This document shows positions 1 through 13,640 of a stretch of DNA of 64,000 nt, piece by piece. The notes under the pieces were generated by a model. The model did no database searches and was not told the DNA's origin. It saw only the letters and a program-made list of their open reading frames with translations. The first letter of the stretch is position 1, and the number at the start of each line of letters is the position of its first letter. The position numbers were made by a program, and so were the translations under genes. This stretch comes from Pterois miles (taxonomy: Eukaryota; Chordata; Actinopteri; Perciformes; Scorpaenidae), in contig CAMQGK010000110.1 in the NCBI GenBank assembly GCA_947000775.1, forward strand, positions 25,470,501 through 25,534,500, written 5' to 3'.

Positions 1-32
1 GTCGTACACAAACATATGCTCATCCTGTTGTA

Positions 33-595
33 TTAAAGCTGCAGTGGGTATAAATGGAACAAATATGTTTAAAAGTTATTTTTATAAAACCGTCTCTATA
101 TCCTGACAGTAATGTATGAGAAAGGAAGTCTGAAAATCATGTGTCTTTGTGTCCTAAGGTGTCCTCGGGTGCTCCTATGGCATCTGCAAGATTTCACAGG
201 AAGGAAAACTACCAATCAGAGATGAACTGGAGCCTGCGATCTATGAGCAGCTGTCAATCACTTGTGAAATCTGATCATGCAGCGCTTATCAAATATGAAT
301 CAATATTCTGTCTCTATAATGCCTCTCATAAAATGTTTTCAGAAACATCTTGTAGTGTACTGTTGAGCTATAAAATGATTACCATGTTGAGATCAGTTGA
401 GGAAATACCAAGCACTGCCCACCAGCTGGAGCACAGCCAGATGCTCTTTTTCTGAAATGGCCAGTGATAGATTTTTTTAAAGCCTGAAAACAGAGCCATA
501 AGAAGGTACAGAAGTCCAGTTTTCTCTCAGTTGAATTACAATATGCTGAAAGGTTATTATAGATTTTTTGGCCAATGATGCCAAAAACATGGTTT
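33..595 (+). mobile_element. TTAA-type MITE, family 1, 3' end degraded
   Basis: Starts TTAAAGCTGCAGTGGG and shares ordered blocks (ATATCCTGACAGTA, GAGATCAGTTGAGGAAAT, CAATGATGCCAAA) with copies at 49067, 61339 and 39853. The right end is lost after about 595. No transposase frame is present. Confidence 0.7.
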
Positions 596-2196
596 GACTG
601 TTTCATCATTCGGTTGTCGTAGTTGGTTTGCCCAACTCGTTCAGAAACCATCGTATGGTAGTTTGATGTTTGTGACAAACCAGGCTTCAAACTAACTCCA
701 GTGTAAACCCACCTGCAGTGTTATTCGACGGTCAGAGCAAGTTAGATAGAATTAATAGTGTGAAAGTCCATAAACAGTTGGCATAAGGGGCAGTGGATGG
801 GTCAAACCAACACTTTCAACCAGGAGATGAGTGTTTGTCTCATTTGAAACTAAAAGTAGCATTGACTTATTTAGTCACGTAAGTCATTAGTCAATGAAGT
901 TAACATCAACCACAATTGTTTCTCAACTTTAACTAAGTGGCTGTGTTGCCTAAACCTGACTTCCTGTGAAAATGGATGCATTCAAAGGACATTATGCATG
1001 TAAGGAGTGCATCTTGTCTGTCCAAAAGTAAATGGAGGCAGCAGTGTAAGATAAATTTGATTGGCCCTGGTGCAGATTTTTTTCTTGGGCCTAAACACAG
1101 GCAAGCAAAGCAGAGACAATACTTCCTCATTGCACTACAAAAACCTAAGATGGCAGTTGGCTGGTGGGAGATACCTGAGAGCAGAGAGCTGAAAGCTTCC
1201 CACTGCTGTTGGCTATATTGTATGTCATTTCCAGTAAATATAATATGAAATGTGTGTTTTTTGTTTAAATAAGCAAAAGAAGGAAGCTAAGCGGTTACAG
1301 AGTTGTTTTACATGATGTCACAGAAGTGCAGTCAGTATGGACACAGTGTTGGATGGTAATTTTTGGGCCCCTGCCAGATTCTGGGCCCCAGCACACTGCA
1401 CCAGTTGCAGTTGAACCATTGTTATTTACACCACTGGCAAGAGGGGTACCCCGTGCATCTGTCTCCGATGCCAAGGGGCATTGACCAAGCGGCAGCATTC
1501 AGCATTTGTCGCCACTTGCCGTCTCTCCAGCTGGGACCTACGCATCCCAACCATCCCTTCTATCCATCTCAGCAGCCGCTGACTGGGAGTCAGGAGGGAT
1601 GAGCTGCCTGTCAGCAGAGGGACTTGGTACAGGGATTCATAACCTCTTCAATGCCTTCTCAATTTCCCTCTCACTGTCTCATTCCAGACAGGCCCTCTAA
1701 AGTTTTTGTCAGAGCTCCATGGCCGCAGTCAGACTCAAAAAGGCTATCCAAGTCTCTTGGCTCAGACGCAGAGAGACAAGACAGATGGACAGAGGCAGCT
1801 CATCTTGATAGATAGCTCCTGAGAGACAGAGAGAAAGCATATAGGGACTCTCTGACAGCATAGATATATATACACACTGAAGACCCAAGGTGGGGGTGAC
1901 TGAGACAAGGATGTTGCAGAGGTGCAGCGAGGAGCAGCTGCGACAGAGGATGAGAGGCAGGACGGAGATGGAGAGAGACAAGGCTAGTAAACAGACAGAG
2001 GCAGAGGAACAGATGATGATAGATGACAGACAGGGAGATCCAAGAGAGAGAGAGCCCGCCCTGTCCTATAGCCTGTCTCTGCCCTGTCTGAGGGGGTTAA
2101 TATAAGCTGCTCACCAGCACTTTAATAATACACCAGCCATGGAGTTAAAATGGATAAACAAATAAAATATTCATCAACCTGTCATAGAAGAAGGCA

Positions 2197-2231
<35 letters not shown>

Positions 2232-3190
2232 TATATGAGTACAACCCTACATAGTGACCCGCAATGCCCGTCCTTTGGTGTTAAACACTACAGAAACTAC
2301 AGTGTAAATATCACAGTGTTAGCTTTACAAAAACAAGCCCCACACTGAGATCTCAGATTGACATATCGGCCTGATAAAGTCTGCTTTTGAGGCTGCTAAT
2401 AAATAGCAAATGTAACATAACACTGACTAAAACTAGAGCTGTCAATGGTGAGGCATGGCACAGCCCGTCAAAAACAATTCGCAGTAACAAAGGAAAATCT
2501 CAATCAAGGCGCTCTTTTCTTTATGGCGAACGCGAACTACATCCATGCGTCGTCATCAGCCCTGACAGAATGCAGTCATTAATAAAGATACAAATGGGAA
2601 AAGACACACGCAGGGCGCAAACACACACACACACACACACACAGGCGCCTTAATATATCTTAAGTGAAAATAGAGCTCAGTCTGGCGGCTTCGAAGGCTT
2701 CAGTGCTCTCACAGTTCAATTAGTGAAGCCAAATCCATCTCTTGTCCAACTCCCAGTGGGCCTGTCAATCTCACTGCCAGGACCTGTCACTGTCCTGCTT
2801 TTAGCCTGACAGCCCAGGACACACATTCATGCACATACACACATTAAACATGTAAGTCAGACACACACATATACACATGCACCAAGGCGAGTCCCCTCCT
2901 GCCCCACACACACAACATCGACCCATGTGAACTAAACTCATCTGCACTTCTGAACCAATCTGAGTGGATGTGAGTCTATTGTGATTCAGTAATAAAGATC
3001 ACGCCATTTAAGTAAGCAATTTCGATTATGGGAATGGCAGGTAAGGTGTAGGGGTGAGTAAGGGTCAGGGATGAAGGGATGAGAAAAATCGAGGACTGGG
3101 ATGAAACAGGGTGGAGCGCGAGGGGATGAACAGACTGTTGTGTTGGGATTGATTATATGCCAGGGGGTATGGTTGTGAGGAACCTAGGCA
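596..3190. other. no gene recognised; microsatellites
   Basis: No exon-like reading frame seen. Contains a G/A-rich stretch (about 1800-2070), (TG)n at 2200-2229 and (AC)n at 2620-2643. Confidence 0.6.
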
Positions 3191-3194
3191 GTGA

Positions 3195-3560
3195 GACTCA
3201 TACTATGTTCACACTACGAATGACACAGCAACAGGCTACAAGTCATTTTCAATGGAAGCCGATTACATGAAGCTACATAATGCCCGACATTTGTCGCTGC
3301 GTGACGGGCGTGACATGCTACAGATAAAGATGAGCTGGTCTTAACTTTCTTCAGCTCTCCAGTGATGCAGTGAAACTATCAAGCAATCATATGCTTTGGT
3401 TTCACCCTATTCCATTCCATCTAAAAGCATGCCGTAAACCAGTTCCCAGTGCTATTTAACGACATAAAAACTACGGCAACTAGCGTTCAATGGCATCTCA
3501 CCGAGAATGTAGCTGGCCACGTTTGGCCGTTTTGTTGTTTTTGTCTCTTGTAGGGGGGGT
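3195..3560. repeat. possible degraded DNA-transposon remnant
   Basis: Begins ATGTTCACACTACGAATGAC, a style common at the ends of fish DNA transposons that mention TTCACAC and CGAC motifs, but no second terminus or second copy was found in the window. Weak call. Confidence 0.25.
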
Positions 3561-3734
3561 TAGACACACCTGTGTAGGTAGGTAGAGGAAAATACATTAT
3601 GGGGTGGAAAAAAACATTCAATTAAGCCTTATGTTGGGAGTTGAGACTGTAAGAAACAGATGTTTAAGATAAAATTGTGGGCAAAGATTATTATTATGGG
3701 GCAGAGCTTGGGTCAATACAGTCATTAATGCAAA

Positions 3735-4193
3735 ATACAATAGACTGTATATAAACATGGACGACATGACAGCACCCCAAAAATGAGGCCAAACCATCTC
3801 GATTGCCCTCTGGTAGCTGGCTGCAATATTGATCCTAAATCCCATCTCCTCCATGTTAGCGAATGGGACATCAAATACATTTTTGATGGTTTCTGTCATT
3901 TTAAGCAGTACGTATCACACTGATGTGTGTTCATGCTCATTTTTCTAAGGTTGGTTTTGTTTCGTTATTTGATGCTATTAAAAGGGGGTTTGGTGTCACA
4001 ATTGGCAGCTGTGATTCTGCTGCAGCTGTGCTCGGCTCGTGATTGGTTGGCTCGATACCACGCTTCCAGTGCCCTGATCACTACCGTGCAGACTCTGGCT
4101 CCAAGTGCTGTCAAAATCTCAAAATGGCAGCTCCTGTACCTGGGATATTTTGATTTCACTTTTATGCAGTGGGAGGAGTTAGAGACGCATCAT

Positions 4194-4198
<5 letters not shown>
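3735..4198. repeat. AGACTGTATATAAA-family repeat
   Basis: Contains AGACTGTATATAAACATGG and a block (GCAGACTCTGGCTCCAAGTG, with GGCAGCTCCTGTACCTGG) that reappears in reverse complement in the 18178-18812 copy. Ends in a long (TA)n tract. Confidence 0.65.

Positions 4199-4264
<66 letters not shown>
4199..4264. repeat. (TA)n microsatellite
   Basis: About 66 bp of uninterrupted AT dinucleotides. Confidence 0.98.
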
Positions 4265-4266
<2 letters not shown>

Positions 4267-4454
4267 TATGCTGGATAGTAAACACATGAAGCAGAGCCTG
4301 AATGAATCTGCATGTTTGAGGTGATTGTTGTCATTGATATAATCTCATATTTGTGCGAAATATTTTTTATCGCTTCCTTGATGAAAGCTGATTAGTGAGG
4401 TTTGGAGGTGCCCGTTGGCAGATTTTGTTTCTTTTCTTTTGTTGTTGTTTTTGT

Positions 4455-4778
4455 TGTAGGATTTCAGGCACTATATTAGCATTAATAGAATATAATATTC
4501 ATAACTATGTTTCTCATCAGTGTACAATCACCTGAAACTAAGAACCATTTTGTTGTTTTTAGCTTCATATCTACATAGGGAGCAGGTCCTCTTACCAGAG
4601 TCTGCCATGTTGCTCCGCCATGTTTCTACAATAGCCCATAACAGATAAACCAAACACTGACTTTAGCAGCTCACGTTTCCTCAGTCTCGGATAGGGAGAA
4701 GTCAGCAGGTTACTCCGTTGGTTGCAGTCTGCAACCTCATCTCGAGATATCACTAAATCCTATTCACTGCACCTTTAA
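4455..4778. mobile_element. TTAA-type element, family 2, partial
   Basis: Shares GTACAATCACCTGAAACTAA, ATCTACATAGGGAGCAGG and the CCATGTTGCTCC block with the complete copy at 47161-47546 (opposite orientation) and copies at 21255 and 56927. Its right end is CACTGCACCTTTAA at 4778; the left end is diverged. Confidence 0.7.
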
Positions 4779-6717
4779 TGGAAGGATATGAAAGTTGTAT
4801 CACTATTCTCATCTTGGTCTCCTGAAAAAAAAAAAAAACATGCAAATACCATTCTGAACAATGTGTGAGTGTTTGACCCACTTAATTTTGAATTCAGTGC
4901 ACCTTTGCTCAATAAAGGCAATAAAATAGAGCCCATTCCCGTCTTTTTGTTACGACGATCACCTACACATGCTGCACATAGTGCCATTTCAGGATTCATA
5001 AGACCCTGTGTTAACTCTATCTGAAGGACAAGTCATAGGTGAAAGAGATGGAATGGGATGAGAAGTGAATTTCCTGTACCGTCTTCCTCATATCGCCCTC
5101 TTTCATCAGCCCCAGTGAAGACACAGAGGTAGAATATCTGCAGGTGAAACTGGAGAGTTCAGGGGACACGTTTGTGGGAGAATAAACTGGACGCTGGCTG
5201 TAAATGTTATTGTCCCATTAATCAAAGCAATAATTCTTGTGCCCATCACACATGTGGAAACTGACTCTGGTGACACAAAGTAGGTGGAACAGACTCAGAA
5301 TGAGCAGCTCCCAACAGTGGATGACAAAACTGTAACTGACCCCTTGTCTCTCATCTATTTTAGGACGCACCAGTTGAGCCCCGCGAGCTGTAATTTAGCC
5401 AGACTAATGCATCTGCAATTTCATGCTGGCTTTGCTCTATTTTGAGGACAATGGAGGCAGCATGTAAAAAATTAAATAGATGGACTCCTGTGTCATCGTG
5501 GATTCGTATGGGATCGTGGCTGTAGTTCGAAGCTATTCAGGAGGATTGTGTTTAACAATGCTGCACAAGCCCTCTGCTGTTTTTTTCCCAGAGAAAGGAG
5601 ATGCCAGAAAATCAATCAAGGGAAGCATGACTACAAATACATATTTACGTTGCACGACAAGCTCCCTGCATAAACACCACATAATGTCCCTAGGAGCAGA
5701 AGGCAGACATTATTTATTTCTAAATTACCTTTCCAATCTTGCAGACAGCAAAATTGTTCTATATTTGCTTGCCCATGTCATCATTTTGGTTGTTGTGGCA
5801 CATTTTTAACACTTCTGCTCTTGCAGACAAGTTGCCCCTGATAGCTTAAAATAAGCAATTAATGAACAAGTTGGCCAGTGTGAAAGTGGTCAGTTCTTCA
5901 TTTTAGTGCACTCCCGTGGTTGATGTAGGGCAGCTCTGCAGTCTGTTTTCTAAAGGGCTCTTGTCTCCAGGGATTCACTAAATACAGGCATCAGACAGTG
6001 GAGAGGCCCGGTGAAATATATGAAAAATACTACTAATAAGATAGACTGGGAAAAAGCAACCCATTCATCAGCAAGCACAAGGCTTCCACTCTGCAGCCCA
6101 ACAGACCAACATTTTGTGCATTTTTCCTGACTAAGGCAGCACAAAACATGTTAGTATCACATCCAAAAAACCTTTCCTGGTTTATAATTTCCTCTACTCC
6201 ATTCTCCTCTCGTCCTTATCCATTCTGCAGCTCCTCCATCTGCCAGCAACAATTGCATGGCCACGGTGCCTCCCGGTGAGAAGTTTAAAAAGCTTTTCTG
6301 TCTGCCTTGGGGGCTACCTGGTGCCCCATGGGAGTGCCATGTTATTTTGCCTCCTGCTTTTTTTGTGCGCCACCATGCAACAAACAAAAAGATCAAATAT
6401 CAATCAGCCAAAATGAAAAAAACAAAACAAAACAAAACAAACAAAACACTTACTTCCACCGTAATACAAACAACCTATGCAGTACACGGCTCTGTAATAA
6501 AAGAGTTTGATTACAATAGCAGACGCAAGACACACACACATAACAAACCACAACACAAGACAAAGAGAACTTGGAGATTAATCCGCTGCCCTCGCAGATT
6601 TCAAATTTGCTGGAAAACAGCACATCATCAATAACAAGGATGTTCAGAATTATTATTATTATTATCATTTGTAATTTGTCATAACTCTCAATATTAACGT
6701 GCAAAACACAAATTTGT
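4779..6717. other. no gene recognised
   Basis: No exon or matching repeat found. There is an A/C-rich simple stretch (AAAAC repeats) near 6418-6445 and a short (TTA)n at 6651-6665. Confidence 0.5.
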
Positions 6718-7112
6718 TTTAGCGCAACTAATTTCTTAATGCAAGGGAGACCGAATAATACTCTTACACAAAATTTTGGTGAGGAAAAACTGGCATGCCT
6801 ATTTTCAAAGGGGTACCTTGACCTCTGACCTCAAGCTATCTGAATGGCATGCCCACTTTATGATAATCCCACATAGTTTTGAGCAAGTCCCTGTCAGCTG
6901 TTGTTGCCTGTCGAGCTTGAGTTTGACATATTTTGATTCGAGAATATGTTTTTTGCTAAATGCAGTACCTGTGAGGGTTTCTGGACAATATTATTATTAC
7001 CCAGTAATAAATATACTGTATACATACATTTGCATAATATTTGCCCATGTTGATAAAAGTATTAAATACTTGACAAATCTCCCTTTAAGGTACAATTTGA
7101 ACAGATAGCCCT
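6718..7112 (+). mobile_element. hAT-like non-autonomous element, 5'-truncated
   Basis: Shares AAAACTGGCATG, GGTACCTTGACCTCTGAC, TTTATGATAATC, GCAGTACCTGTGAGGGTTTC and the terminal ATAGCCCTA with the complete copy at 56167-56817. The 5' part is missing and the 3' part carries a short internal deletion before AGCCCTA. Confidence 0.7.
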
Positions 7113-8194
7113 AATAGTAAAACAACATTGTTTGATATGAAAGCAGATCAAAAGCATACCAATACTTTTAAATTGCATTGTTGCCATCTTAATTGTGCAT
7201 GTTGAAATTGTACAAAAAATTAGATGACACCTCATGAATGAGCACACAGAGTCTATGTTATTACCACTGACGCAAAGAGGAGAAATCATGAATTATTATA
7301 TACAGTCCAGTGATTCTGTAAAGAGCAAGAACTAGATCAAAATTTGTGTGGTAGCTGATAGAGTTACCATGCCACTAAATGATTGATTCCTAGTTCGTAG
7401 CGCTTTTCATTCTCTTTCCAAGTTTTTCCTGACCCACCGCATGTTTTGTTGGCAGGAGTGGCTCTATGAGGTTCTCTGGGCCAATGTTACTATCTTGTGT
7501 GCTGCAAAGAGCAGCCAGCCAGTCACAATAACAGGCCCACGCGTAGCTGTAACCATAACTGTAGCCATAGCTACATGTGGTGTTTCAGTGCCCAACTCAC
7601 AGCCAGACACAGCCCACCATAGCAAAGTGCTTACTCACACTGCGATCACAGCAGGTGGCATTGGCTGTGGTCAGAAACTGAATCCAAAATACTACTGGGA
7701 AGAAACAAAAAATACTGCAAGGGAATGCAAAAGTATTGTGAGGACACACAAGTAGTTCAGCAAATTTTCCTGAACACAACTTCAGTCTCCATTTACCTGC
7801 CATCTGCAAGGCTAGAGTTAAATACATGCATTTATAGCACAACAGCGATGCTATTAAATGTGTATGTTGTTGTATTAGCAATACAGAGAAATATATTCAA
7901 GCTAGGGTTGTAATATTGAGAAACTAGCAGGCGTATGCTAGATTTAAAAAAAAAAAAAAATCCAAGTGTTAAACCTAGCCCAGTGTTGCCAACTCTTTTC
8001 CAGTGAAAATAGATAGCAGCACTAGCTCCAAACGTCACTAAATACAGCAAAAAAGTTGCAAAGTTGCAACACCATCAGCCCAACATGATATCATGGATAG
8101 GGGTTTAAGTAGCATGATTTTTTAGGGACATTCCACATATCATGATAAATCATTTTAGGCTTTTCGCATGTCATTTCACACCACGTTGTTACCC
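7113..8194. other. no gene recognised
   Basis: No exon-like sequence or clear repeat match; an A-run at 7945-7960 only. Confidence 0.5.
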
Positions 8195-8520
8195 TGAAAT
8201 GCTTGTGGTTTTGTTTAGGCAACAAAACTACAGTAATGGCCACAGTTACGTTTAGGCTTACGCACCAAAACGCTATGGTTTAGCTAAAAATAAGTACACA
8301 AACTAAGTAAAAACATACATAAACACTGTGACGTAAGTACAGACATCATGTCGCAAATGTCACTAGTGTAACTTAATAAAGCAACAACACTTTGGGGTAT
8401 GAACACCAGTCTCAAACACTAGTTTCCTGGTTGAAAGTCCTGTATTTGTTTGACACAATCATATCCCCTTCATCCCACCAGTCTATAAGGCAGGTGGTCT
8501 ACTACAGTCCTACAACACCA
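8195..8520. repeat. TTAGGTTTAGGCAAC-family repeat, diverged
   Basis: Contains TTTAGGCAACAAAACTACAG, GTGTAACTTAATAAAG, and GAACACCAGTCTC...GGTTGAAAGTCC, in the same order as the copies at 17600, 29130 and 34970. Confidence 0.6.
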
Positions 8521-10790
8521 CAGATACCAGATTTATTTTTCTTTAATGTTTTTTTTTTGTCAGAGCATTTGATTTATTGATTGCTGCTAGGATTTCAACA
8601 AACACATCAAACATGATTTTGAAGAACATTACCAAGCCTATCTTTAAAAGTAAAAACTTAAAGGCCCTTAATAAATCAGTTTCTTAGGATGAATGGAGAA
8701 CAATAGAGTCCTACAGTACATAAACACATGTTCTGCCTGGTCTATACTTCTTTTTCTATCTTTTTAAAGAGTGCAGAAAACAGCGATGCACTTATCAGGA
8801 TTCAGCAATATTTGCATCTAACTGAAGACTGTTGTGGGGTTGTTTGTTTATGTTGCTAGCGCTGTCAATCAAATCACATCAAATCAGCAGATTATGTGAG
8901 ATCTTAAACGTTAAATTCTAACCAAAGATGTTTTTCTTCCGAAACTTTAGCTTTGATTATCGTTTTATTCACTCAGAGTTATTTAATTCTCTACAGAAAA
9001 ACATAGGATTTGAAGTGGTCAAGGGCTTTTGAGTTTCATCTGTACATCACTGAAGTACATCAGTAATGAAATTCAGCCACATCGAGAGATTTTCCATTTT
9101 CAGACCTTTATTTGTGATGGCCAGTGTCTATATACTGTACTGTATGAGCAATCAAACTGTTATAGATGCATTCTAGTTTTTCAAGGTGACATGAATGCCT
9201 ACATTACTACCTCTCACTCTTCCTGACCTTGGCTCAAGTATAATTGGACCAGCCGGGCCTGTCCATCCAGTCTGTATTGGCGCCAGCTAGCTTCACTTTC
9301 ACTCCCTTTCCTCTCCTCACACACACACACACTCCTTCCCCTTCCCATTATCTCCCAGAGCCATCTCTCAGACTCTTATATGCACAAACAGTGAAGCATT
9401 TCGGCAAACAACACCGAGTTGCATTTCAGCACGCCATTTACAAATATTAGCATTAATGCAAAATGCATTAGGAATAGGTAAATGGGGATGAAGGTGAAGT
9501 GTTATTCTCACTCCCTGAACTCTTGCCAGTTAAACTATCTCCATGGTGTGTCAGGTTGAGTGGAAAGGACGAGCGCTGAGAATCTTTATGAGGCGGAGTA
9601 ATTAGGAAATTGGAATCTGGGCTTGTATGGACGAGTATGCAGACTCAATAAACTGTGTGTGAGTGTGTGTTGTACTGCTGCTGAAGTGGGTCGTGTCACA
9701 GAAAAGTATTTGTGATGAGCTGAGTTAGACAGGGATGAAAGGGGTGACTGTGCCTCGGTGGAGGATGACTTCAAGTTATGCAAGAAGATGCGTCACTGTG
9801 GGCACTTTCTCTAATGGGGGCTCCTCTAAACCTGATCCTGTCCTGGAGGCATATCAGAGTAGTGCAGGTCTGTCTCATAACCTTCTTATCACCTGCAAAG
9901 TCCCGAATCCTCATTCTACTGAAAATCTAATCTAGCTAAATATCTTTCTTTGCCTTTGGAGTGTTGGGATTACATGTTTAATCTATAATTGTCTTCTACT
10001 TAAATCAGTCATAATCTCATTACAGAACAAAAATGCCCGGCTTGCTAGCAACCACTTTTCCTGAGGAGCCTTATTCAGGTCCCACACACCAAGAAAGGAT
10101 TGGTGATATCTGGGATTCAATTAGGAGAAGTGCATCTAGCCACGGCACAAATCCTTGAGACTGAAACCAAAACTAGTCACAAGAGGAATTAGGGTGAAAA
10201 CCCACAGGATGCTGCAGCATAAACCTTAATGCTGTCTATCATTTACAGTCCACTCAGGGCGTGTCTCAGAAAACATCCTTGTTTTCTGAGAAAGGAAATG
10301 CATTCAACGTGTTTATTAGGTCTCAAGGAAACACAATGCATTTCGGTGAACGGAAACATACTTTCTTTTTGATGCAACGCCATGTGCTGGGGCCAAATTT
10401 CCTGACGGAGCATCAGAAGTGATTCATCCACCATCCCTGAATCATCCATCACACAAATGTTTGATCAATAGTTTTATCATCTGCACAGTTTCCTGAAGGG
10501 CTGCTGGGACCGGAGGGGGCAGAGTTGGTTAGTACACCAGGGGAATGTAATGCAGCCAGTGAAGGATGCAGAGTAAATGCTGATTATGTTTGCACATGAT
10601 GGACAGTGATGAATGCTTCACACCTTTTAGGCTTGTTACCTTGAATCCTCTTGTTAACTCCTGACCATTACAAGCTCTTTTATTAGAGGGGTAGGGGTGG
10701 GGGACAGGGTTAGATAAAAACTCAACATTATATGCCACATAGACGTTGTGTACATCATCTGAAAGCTGGAAAAACATTATGATGGAAGTG
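8521..10790. other. no gene recognised
   Basis: No exon-like frame or repeat match. Short (AC)n near 9320-9333 and a TG-rich run near 9655-9670. Confidence 0.5.
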
Positions 10791-11224
10791 TGATGGCCAT
10801 CCCCATGCTCTATTATGTCACATAAATTGTTGTAGGAATTTTGGGGTTGATACCATTTGTTACACAGATTTGCTGCTGAATTTAAGCTTTTTTTACTACT
10901 CTAGAATTGATAAAAATTATCAATAATCCCTACAAAATACCACATTAAAGACCTTGAGGAACACCACTGAAAAGCCATGCTGTGATTTGGTATCAAAAAC
11001 TTTTGACCTTTTTCACATTTCTGCAAGAATTGGATTTTTCAGCAATAGGGTGATGACCAATCCATTTTGCTCAGAGGGCCCCTTATTATCAACCTAGTAC
11101 AGAAAGCCATCCATCCTCTGAATGCTTTAGGCCTCTCGTTTGTGGCTATAAAGTTTCATAAGGTTGTGATTATCGTGGAGGTCACCACCACAATGAAATG
11201 GCTACTATGGGACATTGAACATCA

Positions 11225-11500
11225 TCACACAGTGATGTGGCATGTCTGTAGAGGGCAGACTCATTGGTACCCATAAAACACATTTTCATTGACATATCTT
11301 GGGGTCAGAGGTCAAGGGACCCTTTTAAAAATGGCCATGCCAGTTTTTCCCTGCCAAAATTTAGTGTAACTTCAAAGCATTATTTAACGTTCCTCCCAAC
11401 AATGTAGCATGTCATGGTTGATACCAATGGATAGGTTTTCTAGTTTCATATGATATTAGTATCTTCACTCTTCCTTGAAAACTAAGCCGACTACAACCTC
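11225..11500 (-). mobile_element. hAT-like element fragment
   Basis: Reverse complement of internal hAT-like family sequence: TGGGGTCAGAGGTCAAGGGA, AAAATGGCCATGCCAG and GGTTTTCTAGTTTCATATGA match the 44537-45567 element read backwards. The flank 10791-11224 looks like another degraded repeat without a second copy here. Confidence 0.6.
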
Positions 11501-13070
11501 TTAAAGACAGAATAGTGGCTGAGCGCCCTAGCTGGCTGTCGTAGTGTTAAGGGGTTTTAAACTCCCTAAATCTTAGAAAAGTGTTTCTGAAATAATTTAG
11601 GAGAATTACAGGATAGTCTTGTTAATAAAAGTCTTCAGATCGTTGAAATGCATTGAAGTACAGAGGATAAAATTCATGAAAGAGTATTGTTTGAAAAGCC
11701 TAATTTTATGGAGGTGCATTTGAAATGCACGCCCCAAAATTCCCACTCCTGCGCACAATGAGTATCCTTTTGTATGTCAGATACGCAGACTCAAGCAAAA
11801 ATGAACGTCAATGCCATGTTGATGCCTGCTGACAGGAGGAATATGAATACTCTCAAAAATGTTATAGCATTTGGAATATGATCCTCTGTAATTTGCACTA
11901 GAATAGAGTGTGCAATCACAAAGCAATGATGGAAGACCTTTGGAAACTCCATGAAATTTGACACCACTATTACGTGTAATAGTTATAGCAAACCTGAAGG
12001 ATGAGAGTGAATAAAAAATTGTACTTTCCACACACTTTTCCACATTGCCATTATGTTCAATCTTTTTTTTTTTCTTTTTCCCCATTCTGAAACTTGTCAA
12101 AGTGTTTGCTGTTGTGAGCGGCAGGGACTGAGCCGTGAGAACAGTGTTATCAAGAAGCAATCTTGGTTCAATGGAGGGGGGACCTATAGACCGCAGATAA
12201 ATGGGTGGGTGGCAAATCGTTGAAGCAGACAAACACTTGCGCCTGTATACATTGTGAAGGGCCAAATATCTTTTACCTCCTGGGTAATTATACGGCTACA
12301 CAAACACTTCACAGATAAAATTAAAGTCTGGTTTGATGGCCAGTAACGGTGTCTGGCTGCTTTTCAACACAGGTCGCAATATCACCTCAATCCATTTGTT
12401 TTCTTCTGTCCTGTGTCATTTGGGCTGACTTTGGTTCAGACCTTCTACAGTTGCAATGGGCAATTTTGGAATAATATCCCCCTCTAAACTGCAATCCAAT
12501 GTCAGTGAGAATAGTACTTAATATTCCCAAACAGTTCATTACATTTCTGTCAATCTTCATTCTTTTCCCTCTCTGAGCCTGCATGGCTATCAAGGTCACT
12601 GTGTCCAGCGCATTCGGTGCTATATATTTCTGGCAGTGCACAGGTCCACAGATTGCAGCTTGTCATTAGAGTCATGTGACCAACAAAGGTGGCACCAGGA
12701 CCTGTGGTGGCTGACACCGGTGAGACTTAATGTTGAATCCCCTCGGTGTATACTGCATATACTGTTGTTACAATGATAATCGACCCACTCTGACTATTGG
12801 ATATGAAGGGCATACTGTATTTCCCAGCAGTGGTGTCATTATGCACATACAGTATGCAAAGCACAAAACATTTTGCTGAAATAGGAAGTCAGTATTCCAC
12901 ATTCTCACCAGAGGAAGATGATCTTCTCGTGCTTTAGTACACACTATACATACCTGTGGATAATGCTGGATAAGTGGAGCACTGCCTCGGGGTCCAAGAC
13001 CACCAGGGTCAACTGGGACCTAAAAATGTTTGCCCCAGGGGTCCCTAATTGTTTAATCTGACTAAAGACA
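11501..13070. other. no gene recognised
   Basis: No exon-like sequence seen. Related short motifs GCATACTGTA and CATACAGTATGC at about 12740-12860 suggest a decayed inverted-repeat element, too weak to name. Confidence 0.45.
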
Positions 13071-13075
13071 AATCA

Positions 13076-13640
13076 TAGACTGTATAAAAGAAGGGAACAT
13101 AGGTGCAGGGACTTCCTATTAGTTTGTGAACTGCCGCTATGAAGCATTTTGGCCATTGTCATTTTGTTTATTTGACAACCAGAGGTGACATGAGAGGATG
13201 GAGCTAAGTGCAATCAAACACAGAATAACATGTTTAGGTGACCAAAATGTTATAATTAACGTTCATGAACTGAAAACATACTGCGAAACAATCAAAGTTC
13301 TAAGACGAAAACGTGGACAACTCCCAGACCAGACAACGCCGTGGTCACGACCTCTCAACCACAAGGTTGCCATGCCTTAGGCATACCCTGCTTTATAGTA
13401 TATTTAACTCTAAATGGGATCATAATTTACTAAATGAACATCATCTGTATTAAAGAAGACTTAAAACTAGCGCATGAGACCATAAACTAATCAATAATAA
13501 ATCAAGTGAGAAGCAGGCTCATTTTCTCATTGACTTTAATACCATCAGACCTATTTGCAACCAGAGGAGTCGCCCCCTGCTGGACATTAAAAAGAATGAA
13601 AGTTTAAGGTACTTCTGCACTGGCTTCACTTTTCAGACCT
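13076..13640. repeat. AGACTGTATA-family repeat
   Basis: Opens ATAGACTGTATAAAAG and closes with GCAACCAGAGGAGTCGCCCC, TGCTGGACATTAAAAAGAAT and CACTGGCTTCACTTTTCAGA; the same closing block is in the 25748-26095 copy. Both hold TTTACTAAATGAAC in the middle. Confidence 0.7.
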